A stretch of DNA of 64,000 nt. Origin: JABMOV01 sp964654545 (GTDB lineage Bacteria > Fidelibacterota > Marinisomatia > Marinisomatales > JABMOV01). The stretch is taken from positions 5,320 through 69,319 of the forward strand of contig CAZZIU010000015.1 of the NCBI GenBank assembly GCA_964654545.1, given 5' to 3'. Of the stretch, positions 8,314 through 17,281 are shown one piece after another (within the stretch, counting starts at the first letter, position 1; each line of letters begins with the position of its first letter). The notes beneath the pieces are model-generated. The model did not search any database, was not told where the DNA came from, and saw nothing but the letters and a program-made list of their open reading frames with translations. Both the position numbers and the translations under genes were made by a program.

Positions 8314-8924
8314 GGTGGGTAAAAAAAATGTACGATTGGGTACTGCATTGGGCAGATACACGATACGGAAATGTCGCTCTAATAGGACTGGCCTTCGCTG
8401 AAGCATCCTTTTTTCCAGTTCCTCCCGATATATTATTGATTGCGCTTGCGCTGGGAGCAAGAAAAAGGGCGCTTTATTTTGCGTTTAATTGTTCTGTTGC
8501 CTCAGTGGTGGGGGGACTATTTGGGTATGGCTTGGGAAATTTACTATGGTGGGACGGATCGGGCGGATTTTCGCAGGTTGCTGATTTCTTTTTCACTAAT
8601 ATTCCTGGTTTTACATTGAATGTATTCACAAAGATTCAACAATTATATGAAACCTGGAACTTCTGGATTATTTTTACAGCAGGTTTCACACCCATCCCAT
8701 TCAAAGTATTTACAATTAGTGCCGGGGCATTTGACATTTCTTTGGTTATGTTCATGATCGCTTCGATCATTAGCAGGTCATTGAGATTTTTTCTAGTAGC
8801 TGGTTTGATCTGGAAGTACGGAGCGCCAATACGATCTTTTATCGAAAAATATTTCAATTGGTTAGCCTTTGTATTCACCATTTTATTGCTCGGCGGATTT
8901 GCAGTGATTAAAGTTTTATTTTAA
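8310..8924 (+). CDS. YqaA/DedA-like VTT-domain membrane protein
   Basis: This integral membrane protein of 204 aa belongs to the SNARE-associated (VTT) superfamily. The motif FAEASFFPVPPDILLIALALG matches the re-entrant region of YqaA/DedA proteins, and FTAGFTPIPFKVFTISAGAF is the second signature; four or more hydrophobic spans follow. Relatives are implicated in moving lipids, including undecaprenyl phosphate, across membranes. The GTG start at 8310 is chosen because AAGGAG lies at 8295-8300 with 9 bases spacing and the codon overlaps the previous stop (GTGA). Following a glycosyltransferase, a role in lipid-carrier recycling is an attractive inference. Confidence 0.8.
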   Translation: MRWVKKMYDWVLHWADTRYGNVALIGLAFAEASFFPVPPDILLIALALGARKRALYFAFNCSVASVVGGLFGYGLGNLLWWDGSGGFSQVADFFFTNIPGFTLNVFTKIQQLYETWNFWIIFTAGFTPIPFKVFTISAGAFDISLVMFMIASIISRSLRFFLVAGLIWKYGAPIRSFIEKYFNWLAFVFTILLLGGFAVIKVLF

Positions 8925-8976
8925 TGCTTTAGAGATTTAGATTTGCCGACTGATTTCAGCTATGACAGGTCAATTA

Positions 8977-9051
8977 CGGGGTGTAGCGCAGCCCGGTTAG
9001 CGCGCGTCGTTCGGGACGACGAGGTCGGAGGTTCGAATCCTCTCACCCCGA
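8977..9051 (+). tRNA. tRNA-Pro (anticodon CGG)
   Basis: The acceptor arm pairs CGGGGTG (8977-8983) with CACCCCG, followed by discriminator A at 9051. The anticodon stem CGTCG / CGACG encloses loop TTCGGGA, giving anticodon CGG with G37, and the T arm has GGTTCGAATCC. C1-G72 agrees with tRNA-Pro. CCA is not encoded. This is the second proline isoacceptor within 3.1 kb. Confidence 0.95.
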
Positions 9052-9241
9052 CAAACATTTGTTAATAGTGAGACTAACAAAATCTTTTCTTTATATATGG
9101 ATTTATTTTTAAGCGTTGTGTAAATTTTGTACTCTTTGCAATGACTTGATTTACAATACAGAGCAACCAATTCTTTGTAACATAATCAAGAAAAGTACGT
9201 CTATTTCTATTGGACTTATACTTTTGTGCAAAAATATTAAC

Positions 9242-9248
9242 AAAGGAG
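9242..9248 (+). promoter_or_regulatory. Ribosome binding site that fixes the TTG start of rpoD
   Basis: AAAGGAG lies 9 bases before TTG 9258, which is in frame with the sigma factor. The nearer ATG at 9250 is out of frame. This decides the non-ATG start for the primary sigma gene. Confidence 0.7.
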
Positions 9249-9257
9249 AATGCCAAT

Positions 9258-10115
9258 TTGTCTACTGCAACGAAAAAAAGTAGTAAAATATCTAACGGCA
9301 GCATCAGCATGTACCTTGCTGAAATTGGACGTTTCAATCCACTCAATCCCGATAAAGAAGTTGAGTTAGCATTACGGATTCAGGAAAATGACGAAGAAGC
9401 AATGAAAGAATTGGTGGAAGCCAATTTAAGGTTTGTTGTTTCTGTCGCAAAAAAATACCAGGGAAATGGACTATCACTAGCCGATATTATCAATGAAGGA
9501 AATCTTGGATTAATAAAAGCGGCAAAGCGATTCGATCCATCCCGGGGATTTAAATTTATTTCGTATGCGGTTTGGTGGATACGACAATCAATATTACAGG
9601 CACTGGCCGAACAGGGACGATTAATTCGTTTACCGTTAAATCGTGTTGGTACCATTACAAAAATAACAAAAGTTGCTGAAAAGCTCGAAGCAGAAATTGA
9701 ACGGCAGCCAAAAGTGGATGAAATAAGCCATCAATTAAATATTACTAGTGAGGAAGTGTTTAATGCTTTTCAATATTCACGGCGCCATAGTTCATTAGAT
9801 ACGCCATTTACTGAGGGAGAAAAGAATTCTCTGCTGGATGTCGTGGAAGATGATCTTGCACCAATGCCTGATACGGAAGTCATGCGTAAATCTATGAGGG
9901 AAGATGTGTTGAAAGCACTTTCAACCTTACCCGAACGGGAATGCGCTGTATTGGAAATGTATTTTGGTATCAATAGAGATCGTGCACACACTCTGAATGA
10001 AATCGGTGAAGAATTTAATCTTACTCGCGAACGTGTACGCCAGATTAAGGAAAAAGCAATCCGTAGGTTACAGCACAAATCAAGAAGTGAAACTCTACGC
10101 ATGTATCTCGGGTGA
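9258..10115 (+). CDS. rpoD: Primary RNA polymerase sigma factor (sigma-70 group)
   Basis: This 285 aa sigma factor contains region 1.2 (SMYLAEIGRFNPL), region 2 with NLRFVVSVAKKYQGNGLSL and the promoter-melting helix RGFKFISYAVWWIRQSI, region 3, and region 4 ending in the helix-turn-helix TLNEIGEEFNLTRERVRQIKEKAIRRLQ. Region 1.1 and the non-conserved insert of the E. coli protein are absent, as in Bacteroidetes-type housekeeping sigma factors. The open frame extends to 9210, but the AAAGGAG site at 9242-9248 supports a TTG start at 9258. It stands alone between a tRNA and leuS and has its own terminator. Confidence 0.95.
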   Translation: MSTATKKSSKISNGSISMYLAEIGRFNPLNPDKEVELALRIQENDEEAMKELVEANLRFVVSVAKKYQGNGLSLADIINEGNLGLIKAAKRFDPSRGFKFISYAVWWIRQSILQALAEQGRLIRLPLNRVGTITKITKVAEKLEAEIERQPKVDEISHQLNITSEEVFNAFQYSRRHSSLDTPFTEGEKNSLLDVVEDDLAPMPDTEVMRKSMREDVLKALSTLPERECAVLEMYFGINRDRAHTLNEIGEEFNLTRERVRQIKEKAIRRLQHKSRSETLRMYLG

Positions 10116-10133
10116 TCATCGGTAGGATTGATA

Positions 10134-10167
10134 AAAGGGCAATCAACTATTGATGCCCTTTTTTTTT
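10134..10167 (+). terminator. Rho-independent terminator after rpoD
   Basis: AAAGGGC-A-ATCA pairs across a short loop with TGAT-GCCCTTT, with one bulged A, and runs into eight or more T residues. It lies 18 bases after the rpoD stop. Confidence 0.85.
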
Positions 10168-10252
10168 ACCACATTTGCGATGGTGAAATCCATATATAGA
10201 GCATTAAACTTAACGGTACACTGAAGAGTACATTTGAATAAAATCTTAATTT

Positions 10253-12724
10253 ATGATGCAATACAATTTCAAATCGATTGAAGCCAAGTGGCAAAAATTC
10301 TGGGAAGAGAATGCCACTTTTAAAGCTGAAGACTATTCCAAAAAACCTAAGTTTTACTGTCTGGTTGAATTTCCTTATCCATCAGGAGATGGGTTGCATG
10401 TTGGACATCCAAGGTCCTATACGGCTCTTGATATCCTGGCAAGAAAGAAAAGGATGGAGGGGTACAATGTCTTGTTTCCCATGGGATTTGATAGTTTTGG
10501 GTTACCATCTGAAAATTACGCGATAAAGACTGGCATTCATCCATCCATAACCACTGAGAAAAATATCAATAGATTCACTCAACAGCTAAAATCACTGGGT
10601 TTCTCATTCGATTGGGATCGAACATTTTCTACAACGGATCCTGATTATTACAAATGGACTCAATGGATTTTTATTCAGTTTTATAAAAAAGGTCTGGCAT
10701 ATAAAACCAAAATGCCGATTAATTGGTGTCTGTCCTGCAAAATTGGACTCGCAAATGAAGAAGTTGTTGATGGTAAATGTGAACGCTGTGGCGGAGAAGT
10801 TGAAAAAAGACAGATTTCGCAATGGATGTTAAAAATAACTAAATATGCAGATCGATTATTATCCGATCTTGATACAGTGGATTATCTTGACAAAATTAAA
10901 TTACAACAGGCAAACTGGATTGGAAAATCTGAAGGTGCCAATATTTCGTTTCCTATCGATGGTCATACGACCCGTGAATTACACGTATTCACGACTAGAC
11001 CAGATACTCTATTTGGTGCAACTTTTATGGTGATTGCTCCGGAGCACCATATCATACACGATATTACCATCGAAAAGTATCATGATAAGGTAGAAGCATA
11101 CATAAAAAACTCGGCGAAAAAAAGTGACCTGGAACGTACTGAATTAAGTACGGAAAAAACCGGAGTGTTCACCGGGGCATATGCATTAAACCCCATAAAC
11201 AATGAAAAAATACCAATTTGGGTTGCCGACTATGTTTTAAGTACCTATGGAACCGGTGCGATTATGGCAGTTCCCGCTCACGATGAGCGTGATTTTGAAT
11301 TTGCTTCGAAATTTGATCTTCCAATTAAATGTATTTTACAGCCAGATATTAAAACTGCAAAAAAACTCCAAAAGGATATTGGTGGTATTCTAGCGGGAAA
11401 TATTTGTTGGACCGGCGATGGTGTAACAATTAATTCAGAGAGTTCACAGGGACTTGATATAAATGGTCTCAGCGTCCAGGAGGCGAAGCGAAAAACAATC
11501 GGATGGTTGGAACAAAAAGGGTTAGGTAGCCCAGCGGTAAACTATAAATTAAGGGACTGGGTGTTTTCGAGGCAACGTTACTGGGGTGAGCCCATCCCTA
11601 TGGTACACTGCGAAAAATGTGGTTGGCATCCTGTACCGGAAAAAGATTTACCCGTCTTATTACCTGATGTTAAAAAATATGAGCCAACAGAAACCGGCGA
11701 GTCACCCTTGGCATTAATACATGATTGGGTGACTACTACATGCCCAAATTGTGGTGGGGAAGCCCAACGTGAAACGGACACGATGCCGAATTGGGCTGGT
11801 TCATCCTGGTATTTTCTTCGATATATTGATCCAAAAAATGAAAATCAATTGGCAATGATGGATTTACTCAAGTATTGGATGCCCGTTGATTGGTACAATG
11901 GAGGAATGGAACATACCACACTGCATTTATTGTATTCTCGCTTTTGGAACAAGTTTTTATTTGATTTAGGCGTTGTACCAACCAGCGAACCCTACCAGAA
12001 AAGGACGTCGCATGGCATGGTCTTAGGCGAAGGCGGTGAAAAAATGTCAAAATCACGCGGTAACGTAATTAATCCTGATGATGTGGTAGTTAATTACGGA
12101 GCCGATGTCTTTAGACTGTATGAAATGTTTATTGGTCCATTTGACCAATCTGCAGCCTGGGACACACAAGGAATTGCTGGAATGGATCGTTTTATTCGGC
12201 GTTTTTGGCGGCTTATTAATGAAAAAACAATTAAGAAAAATCTCCCATTATCAAATGAACAACAATTTGTTTTACACTCAACGATTAAAAAAATAACAAA
12301 TGATATCGATTCACTGGATTTGAATACAGCGATAAGTCAATTAATGATTTGCGTAAATGAATTTATGAAAAGTGATACACTAAATAAAAATGCAGTTGAA
12401 TGTATAATCCAATTGGTGTCGCCGTTTGCCCCGCATGTATGCGAAGAACTTTGGTCACGGGTACAAGGAAGTGAAAATCAGTCTATTGCGTATACAAAAT
12501 GGCCCAAATACAATGAAGCATTTCTTGTTCGCGATCAAATTCAAATCGCTGTGCAAGTGAATGGCAAAGTTCGCGCAAATATCATGGTCAAAGCGGACGA
12601 TACTAAAGATAATATCATTCAGCAGGCAAAGCAGAATGAAAGAATACTGGAGTATGTGAATAGTGGCACAATCCGCAGGGAAATTTATGTACCTGGTCGT
12701 TTAGTTAATATCGTTGTAAGCTAG
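10253..12724 (+). CDS. leuS: Leucyl-tRNA synthetase
   Basis: LeuRS charges tRNA-Leu. The 823 aa class I enzyme has the HIGH-type motif as HVGH in YPSGDGLHVGHPRSYTALD (about residues 45-49) and KMSKS in GGEKMSKSRGNV (about residue 596). The large CP1 editing domain includes TTRPDTLFGATFMVIAPEH. Two cysteine pairs (CLSCKIG ... CERCGG) form the zinc-binding knuckle and a second set (CEKCGWHP ... CPNCGG) lies in the next insert. Size and order are those of bacterial LeuRS. Two adjacent ATGs (10253, 10256) are equally possible starts. Confidence 0.97.
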   Translation: MMQYNFKSIEAKWQKFWEENATFKAEDYSKKPKFYCLVEFPYPSGDGLHVGHPRSYTALDILARKKRMEGYNVLFPMGFDSFGLPSENYAIKTGIHPSITTEKNINRFTQQLKSLGFSFDWDRTFSTTDPDYYKWTQWIFIQFYKKGLAYKTKMPINWCLSCKIGLANEEVVDGKCERCGGEVEKRQISQWMLKITKYADRLLSDLDTVDYLDKIKLQQANWIGKSEGANISFPIDGHTTRELHVFTTRPDTLFGATFMVIAPEHHIIHDITIEKYHDKVEAYIKNSAKKSDLERTELSTEKTGVFTGAYALNPINNEKIPIWVADYVLSTYGTGAIMAVPAHDERDFEFASKFDLPIKCILQPDIKTAKKLQKDIGGILAGNICWTGDGVTINSESSQGLDINGLSVQEAKRKTIGWLEQKGLGSPAVNYKLRDWVFSRQRYWGEPIPMVHCEKCGWHPVPEKDLPVLLPDVKKYEPTETGESPLALIHDWVTTTCPNCGGEAQRETDTMPNWAGSSWYFLRYIDPKNENQLAMMDLLKYWMPVDWYNGGMEHTTLHLLYSRFWNKFLFDLGVVPTSEPYQKRTSHGMVLGEGGEKMSKSRGNVINPDDVVVNYGADVFRLYEMFIGPFDQSAAWDTQGIAGMDRFIRRFWRLINEKTIKKNLPLSNEQQFVLHSTIKKITNDIDSLDLNTAISQLMICVNEFMKSDTLNKNAVECIIQLVSPFAPHVCEELWSRVQGSENQSIAYTKWPKYNEAFLVRDQIQIAVQVNGKVRANIMVKADDTKDNIIQQAKQNERILEYVNSGTIRREIYVPGRLVNIVVS

Positions 12725-12779
12725 ATTCTAGTTTAAAGTATATAGAACATAATTATACATAATATATATTATACGCATA

Positions 12780-13778
12780 TTATTTCAGTAGCTTATCACG
12801 AAATGTGTCAATACTCTCCTTTGAACCTAATACAATTATAATTTGATTCGGTTCTAATATGGTATGAGGATTTGGGTTTATTTTTGTTCCAGCATCTTGA
12901 TCTTTTAATCCAACTATAATCACATTGTACTTTTCACGTAATTGTGAATCCTTGATCATCAAACCATCCAATTCATCTAAATCACGAACATTAAATTCAT
13001 CTAAAACCAAATCCAGCTCCTTTTCCTTCAATGTAATTGAAACGGTATCCTGAATTGTTGGTTGAATGAGTAATTCAGCCATTTTATGACCACCGGCGAT
13101 GTAGGGATTGATCACTTTATTTGCCCCTGCCCTACGTAATTTGTTCCGAGTATCTGTTTTGCTGCATCGGCTTAATATAAATGCATTTGGTGCCAGCATC
13201 CTTGCTGACATGGTTACAAACAGATTATCCTGATCCGTTTCAAGTGTAACCACTATCCCTTCGGCAATTTCAGCATTCGCTGCGATAAGAGTATCTTCCA
13301 ACGTTGCATCGGCTTCAATATATTTATATCCTCTTTCCTGAATCTTTTCAATTTTACTCTCTTTGTTGTCAATTACCACAAACGGCAATTTCTTTTCGTT
13401 CAATTCCCTCGCAATAACAGCACCCATCCGGCCGTATCCGCAAATAATATAATGATTTTTTAATTTGTTGATTTTATTTAGCATTTGACGTCTCCGATAC
13501 CGGTTAAACTCCATTATCTCAGATCCAAATTTTGACAGCATTACTGCATAACCTGATACACCGAATATGATTATTATTAACGTCCATATACGCGCTAAAT
13601 CATTCAATATGTGCACTTCCCCGAAACCAACGGTTGTAAGGGTAATAATTGTCATATACAGACTGTCAACGATTGTCCATTCTTTGCCACCAATAATGAA
13701 AAATCCAATGGTTCCAATACACGTAAGCGCAACCAGGTAAACCAGAAAGATATATCGCTGTGGTTGTGAATTTTTCAT
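12780..13778 (-). CDS. Two-TM potassium channel with RCK (TrkA-N/TrkA-C) domains
   Basis: This 332 aa protein has an N-terminal pore module: a first membrane span after the ATG, a pore loop with selectivity filter TTVGFGEV near residue 50, and a second span. A Rossmann-type RCK domain follows (YIICGYGRMGAVIARELNEK, then VVIDNKESKIEKI), and then a TrkA-C-like domain. The layout matches MthK/Kch-type K+ channels gated by ligand binding to the RCK ring. The ATG at 13778 is one base after the cutA stop; the frame remains open upstream through cutA but that extension would be non-hydrophobic and overlapping. It is co-transcribed with cutA and converges on leuS. Confidence 0.9.
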   Translation of the reverse strand: MKNSQPQRYIFLVYLVALTCIGTIGFFIIGGKEWTIVDSLYMTIITLTTVGFGEVHILNDLARIWTLIIIIFGVSGYAVMLSKFGSEIMEFNRYRRRQMLNKINKLKNHYIICGYGRMGAVIARELNEKKLPFVVIDNKESKIEKIQERGYKYIEADATLEDTLIAANAEIAEGIVVTLETDQDNLFVTMSARMLAPNAFILSRCSKTDTRNKLRRAGANKVINPYIAGGHKMAELLIQPTIQDTVSITLKEKELDLVLDEFNVRDLDELDGLMIKDSQLREKYNVIIVGLKDQDAGTKINPNPHTILEPNQIIIVLGSKESIDTFRDKLLK

Positions 13779-13779
13779 A

Positions 13780-14109
13780 CTAAACTGTGCAACTGTCTCT
13801 AATCCAGTTGATGTATTCATCTGATGCTTTGGTAATTGGTACACTGATTATTTCAGGCAAGTCATAACAATGGAATTTTTTGATGGCTCCGTAGATTTCT
13901 TTTTCATTTTCTTTTGGAGCTTTTATACACAACATATATTCACTATCATTGACAATTTCGTTTTTCCATCGGTAAATGGATTGTACCTTTGAAATTATGT
14001 TTACACAAGCTGCCAGAGAAAGCTCAGAAACAAGAGAATATGCAATCTTCCTGGCAAATTCCATGTCAGGAACTGATGTTACAATCAATTGAATATTTTT
14101 GGTTGCCAT
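13780..14109 (-). CDS. cutA: CutA1-type protein
   Basis: CutA proteins are stable trimers with a ferredoxin-like fold, historically tied to divalent cation tolerance; their real role is unsettled. The 109 aa sequence fits the family from end to end: a VTSVPDMEFARKIAYSLV start, LAACVNIISKVQSIYRWKNEI in the middle, and IKKFHCYDLPEIISVPI near the end. It lies one base upstream of the potassium channel gene and downstream of tRNA-Arg on the same strand. Confidence 0.92.
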   Translation of the reverse strand: MATKNIQLIVTSVPDMEFARKIAYSLVSELSLAACVNIISKVQSIYRWKNEIVNDSEYMLCIKAPKENEKEIYGAIKKFHCYDLPEIISVPITKASDEYINWIRDSCTV

Positions 14110-14152
14110 AGATACTTACTTAATTGATCTACCAGGAAATTTCATAAGGATG

Positions 14153-14226
14153 TACGCCCGGGAGGATTCGAACCCCCGGCCTCCAGAACCGGAATCTGGC
14201 GCTCTATCCAACTGAGCTACGGGCGC
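14153..14226 (-). tRNA. tRNA-Arg (anticodon CCG)
   Basis: On the minus strand the acceptor GCGCCCG (from 14226) pairs with CGGGCGT, leaving a G-T pair at the end and discriminator A at 14153. The anticodon stem CCAGA / TCTGG holds loop TTCCGGT, so the anticodon is CCG, reading CGG. The D arm (AGCTCAGTTGGATAGAGC) and T arm (GGGTTCGAATCC) are standard. CCA is not encoded. Confidence 0.94.
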
Positions 14227-14461
14227 ATAACGTACATTAAATTACGATGTGTTCAAAGGCAAATAAACATAATGATAATCCATAATACCTGAAAAATCGA
14301 TGCTGTTATCTTGTACTGTATTGTCTATGAGGTCTAAATTTTCACTCATCTAGATTTGCTTTATTCGAAATTCGAAACGTATCAACATCAATTTGTGAAT
14401 ACGAAAGTAAACTGGCAAATGGCACACTGTGGATTGCACGTTCACTATGTGAAGTAATCTC

Positions 14462-14467
14462 TATAAT
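14462..14467 (+). promoter_or_regulatory. Possible -10 element before the Rieske / cytochrome b cluster
   Basis: TATAAT at 14462-14467 lies 27 bases before the Rieske ATG in an otherwise gene-free 268-base interval. TTCACT 15 bases upstream could be a weak -35 box. The interval 14227-14494 shows no other supportable feature. Promoter rules of this lineage are unknown, so confidence is low. Confidence 0.3.
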
Positions 14468-14494
14468 AAATTTTCAAATGAAATAAGGATGGTT

Positions 14495-14941
14495 ATGAGC
14501 GATACAAAACAGACTAGAAGAAAATTTATTGATATATTACTGGGTACCGGACTTTTTCTGTTCTTATCCAGTATTTTGTATCCAGTTGCAAAATTTCTAG
14601 TACCACCTAAAATTACTGGCCCTGACGTCAATAGTGTTGAAGCTGGATTGCTCTCAGAATTCAAAAAAGGCATGTCCAAAATTATCCGCTTGGGTCGAAA
14701 ACCAATTTTAGTATTCAGGCAGAAAAATGGCGATGTTAAAGCACTTGAGGCTACGTGTACCCATTTGGATTGTAATGTGCAATTTAAATCTGAAACGGAG
14801 CAGATTTGGTGTGCCTGTCATAATGGATTGTATGATACACAAGGCAGAAATATATCCGGTCCACCACCAAAACCACTTGGTGAATTCCCTGTGGTTATTA
14901 AGGATGATAAAATAATCGTAACCAAAGATGAGGTATCCTAA
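14495..14941 (+). CDS. Rieske [2Fe-2S] protein of a cytochrome bc-type complex
   Basis: This 148 aa electron carrier takes electrons from quinol at the outer face of the membrane. Twin arginines (QTRRKFIDILLGTGLFLF) precede a hydrophobic N-terminal anchor, as in Tat-dependent Rieske proteins. The cluster ligands are C-T-H-L-D-C and C-x-C-H in WCACHNGLYD, followed by the proline loop SGPPPKPLGEFP. The disulfide-forming cysteines of the canonical motifs (CTHxxC, CxCH) are present. The start at 14495 has AAGGA 6 bases upstream; an in-frame ATG at 14489 is less well placed. The stop overlaps the cytochrome b start by one base. Confidence 0.93.
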   Translation: MSDTKQTRRKFIDILLGTGLFLFLSSILYPVAKFLVPPKITGPDVNSVEAGLLSEFKKGMSKIIRLGRKPILVFRQKNGDVKALEATCTHLDCNVQFKSETEQIWCACHNGLYDTQGRNISGPPPKPLGEFPVVIKDDKIIVTKDEVS

Positions 14942-16005
14942 TGTCAATATATAGTTGGATAAACGACCGTGTTGATATGGATGCAGCAATAAAATTTGCT
15001 AAAAAAAAGCAGGTACCTGTCTTTTACGGAACAGTCTGGTATTACTTAGGAGGCGTATCGCTTTTTCTCTTTGCTATTCAGGTTGTAACTGGAATATTAC
15101 TTTTGCTGTATTACCAGCCTGGTGCATCAACTGCTTTTGAAAGTGTAAAATTTATTGTGAGTAAGGTTGAATTCGGTTGGCTGATTCGTGAAATCCATGC
15201 CTGGTCTGCAAACCTGTTCATCTTTTTCATTTTTATTCACATGTTTACAGTATTTTTTGCCAAAGCATACAGAAAACCCCGTGAACTGACCTGGTATAGT
15301 GGCTTTATCCTCTTGGCGTTGGCTTTATTTTTTGGCTTCTCGGGTTATCTTCTACCCTGGAATGAATTGGCATTTTTCGCAACGAAAGTTGGCTCGGATA
15401 TAGCTGGTGCCGTTCCTGTTATCGGTGACTTTCTATTGAGACTGTTGCGGGCTGGGGACGAAGTCAACAGCGCGACGCTATCACGATTTTATGGCATACA
15501 TGTAGCCGTATTGCCAGCAATATTTACCGTTCTTCTGGCCATCCACCTGGCTTTTGTTCAATTACAGGGAATGAGCGTACCACCCGAACTTGAACAAATA
15601 GACCCATCAAACAGGCGGAGCATCCCCTTCTTCCCCAATTTTGCCTTACGTGATGTTGTAGTATGGTTGATTGTCTTAAATATCATTGCCCTGTTGGCCG
15701 TTATATTTCCATGGGAACTGGGACATAAAGCGGATGCTTTGGCTCCTGCCCCTGCTGGCATACGACCGGAGTGGTATTTCATGTTCATGTTTCAGACCTT
15801 AAAATTGATACCTGCGCATGTTCTATTCATCGAAGGTGAACTATTTGGCATTATGGTTTTTGCAATTGGTGGATTGATATGGTTTTTTGTTCCATTATTT
15901 GATAAAAAAGCCAATGAAGGAAAGCGATCACGATTCTGGTCATGGTTTGGGATTGGAATTATTATATACATGATCATATTAACTGCTTGGGGGTATTTAG
16001 CATGA
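14941..16005 (+). CDS. Cytochrome b (full-length, b6 plus subunit IV regions)
   Basis: This is the quinol-oxidising membrane subunit, 354 aa with about eight hydrophobic spans. Haem-ligating histidine pairs are seen in REIHAWSANLFIFFIFIHMF and GIHVAVLPAIFTVLLAIHLAF. The C-terminal half carries the Qo-site motif PEWYF (RPEWYFMFMFQTLKLIPAH), so the b6 and subunit IV regions are in one chain. It overlaps the Rieske gene by one base and the multihaem cytochrome by four (ATGA), so one mRNA probably encodes a three-subunit complex. No separate cytochrome c1 is present. Confidence 0.93.
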   Translation: MSIYSWINDRVDMDAAIKFAKKKQVPVFYGTVWYYLGGVSLFLFAIQVVTGILLLLYYQPGASTAFESVKFIVSKVEFGWLIREIHAWSANLFIFFIFIHMFTVFFAKAYRKPRELTWYSGFILLALALFFGFSGYLLPWNELAFFATKVGSDIAGAVPVIGDFLLRLLRAGDEVNSATLSRFYGIHVAVLPAIFTVLLAIHLAFVQLQGMSVPPELEQIDPSNRRSIPFFPNFALRDVVVWLIVLNIIALLAVIFPWELGHKADALAPAPAGIRPEWYFMFMFQTLKLIPAHVLFIEGELFGIMVFAIGGLIWFFVPLFDKKANEGKRSRFWSWFGIGIIIYMIILTAWGYLA

Positions 16006-17264
16006 GAACACTAATTGCAATTGGGATAGCAATTTATCTTAACCCAACTGTCCATGCACAAGAGGTTAATGTGGACCGCGATGCATGTATCCAATGTCAT
16101 GCAGAGATTGATGAAGATCTGGATATACCTGTGTTGCCCAATTTTGGCAATGATATTCACTATCAAAAAGGGTTGGGTTGTGCAGATTGTCATGGCGGAA
16201 ATCCTGAAGCATGGGAGGATGAAGATGCAGCAATGTTTGATTCAGAATCCTTCATTGAGGATATGACAAAAATCGACGAAGTAGAGATGTGTGGAAAATG
16301 TCATTCTAACCCTTCCTTTATGAGACAGTATACTGCCACAATCAAAACAGATCAGTTATCACAGTATTGGACCAGTCACCATGGGATGAAACTCAAGGAT
16401 GGTGTTGATAATGTGGCTACATGTACCAGTTGCCATGGCGTGCATGGAATATTCCCGGTGTCAGATCCACGTTCCACAGTTTATGATCTAAATATCCCCA
16501 GTACATGCGGAAAATGCCATGCAAATGAATCAATTATGGCAGAATCCGGTTTTCCAATAGATCAACTAGAGCAGTATAAAACATCTGTTCATGGAAAGGC
16601 ATTACTGGAAAATCAAGATATTGGATCACCAGCATGCAATGATTGCCATGGAAATCATGGCGCCAATCCTCCGGATGTGGGTCACATTTCTGATATCTGC
16701 GGTACCTGCCACATCAACAACAAATTGTTTTTTGAAAAATCCCATTTAAAAGATGCTTTTGTAAAAGAAGGAATTGGACAATGTGAGGGTTGCCACGGTA
16801 ACCACGGTGTTCAAAAACCTTCTGACGAAATGTTGAACTGGGAAAATCATGCTGTTTGTATTTCCTGTCATGAAAATGATGACAAAAGCAGCAAAGCAGT
16901 TATGATGGCAGATTCTTTCTATGAGATTATTACAAATCTGAAATCTGGCATTGAAACGGCTGAAACACTGTTAAATGAAGCTGAACAGCGCGGTATGGAA
17001 GTTTCAGATCATTACTATCATCTTGAAGAAGCCCACCGTACTCTTATTCAAACCAGGACGGCCATACATAGCTTTAATACTGATAAAGTAGTAAAAGTTG
17101 CTGACCCAGGTATGAAAGAAATTGAAGCGTCCATTGCGGGTGCTAATGACGCCTTAGATGATTGGATATTTCGACGGAAAGGGCTTTTTGTATTCTCCTT
17201 GATTATTACATTTGTAGCTATAGCCTTGTATTTAAAAATCAGGGAAATGGAAAAAACAAAATAA
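16002..17264 (+). CDS. Nine-haem c-type cytochrome with C-terminal membrane anchor
   Basis: This 420 aa exported electron carrier has a signal peptide (residues 1-19, cleavage after VHA). Nine CXXCH haem-binding motifs follow between about residues 29 and 310 (CIQCH, CADCH, CGKCH, CTSCH, CGKCH, CNDCH, CGTCH, CEGCH, CISCH), then a helical Glu-rich stretch and a C-terminal span (GLFVFSLIITFVAIALYL). Repeated CHGxHG signatures resemble NrfH/octahaem-type modules but no catalytic site is recognised. The ATG at 16002 overlaps the cytochrome b stop. By context it probably replaces cytochrome c1 as the electron acceptor of the Rieske/b pair; its terminal partner is not in the window. Confidence 0.92.
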   Translation: MRTLIAIGIAIYLNPTVHAQEVNVDRDACIQCHAEIDEDLDIPVLPNFGNDIHYQKGLGCADCHGGNPEAWEDEDAAMFDSESFIEDMTKIDEVEMCGKCHSNPSFMRQYTATIKTDQLSQYWTSHHGMKLKDGVDNVATCTSCHGVHGIFPVSDPRSTVYDLNIPSTCGKCHANESIMAESGFPIDQLEQYKTSVHGKALLENQDIGSPACNDCHGNHGANPPDVGHISDICGTCHINNKLFFEKSHLKDAFVKEGIGQCEGCHGNHGVQKPSDEMLNWENHAVCISCHENDDKSSKAVMMADSFYEIITNLKSGIETAETLLNEAEQRGMEVSDHYYHLEEAHRTLIQTRTAIHSFNTDKVVKVADPGMKEIEASIAGANDALDDWIFRRKGLFVFSLIITFVAIALYLKIREMEKTK

Positions 17265-17281
17265 AGCAGAATGCGTAATAG

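Noticed and set aside
12759..12772. 14-base perfect palindrome ATAATATATATTAT between leuS and the K+ channel gene
   Set aside because: It is pure A/T in an AT-rich convergent gap, so chance is enough; no GC stem for a terminator was found.
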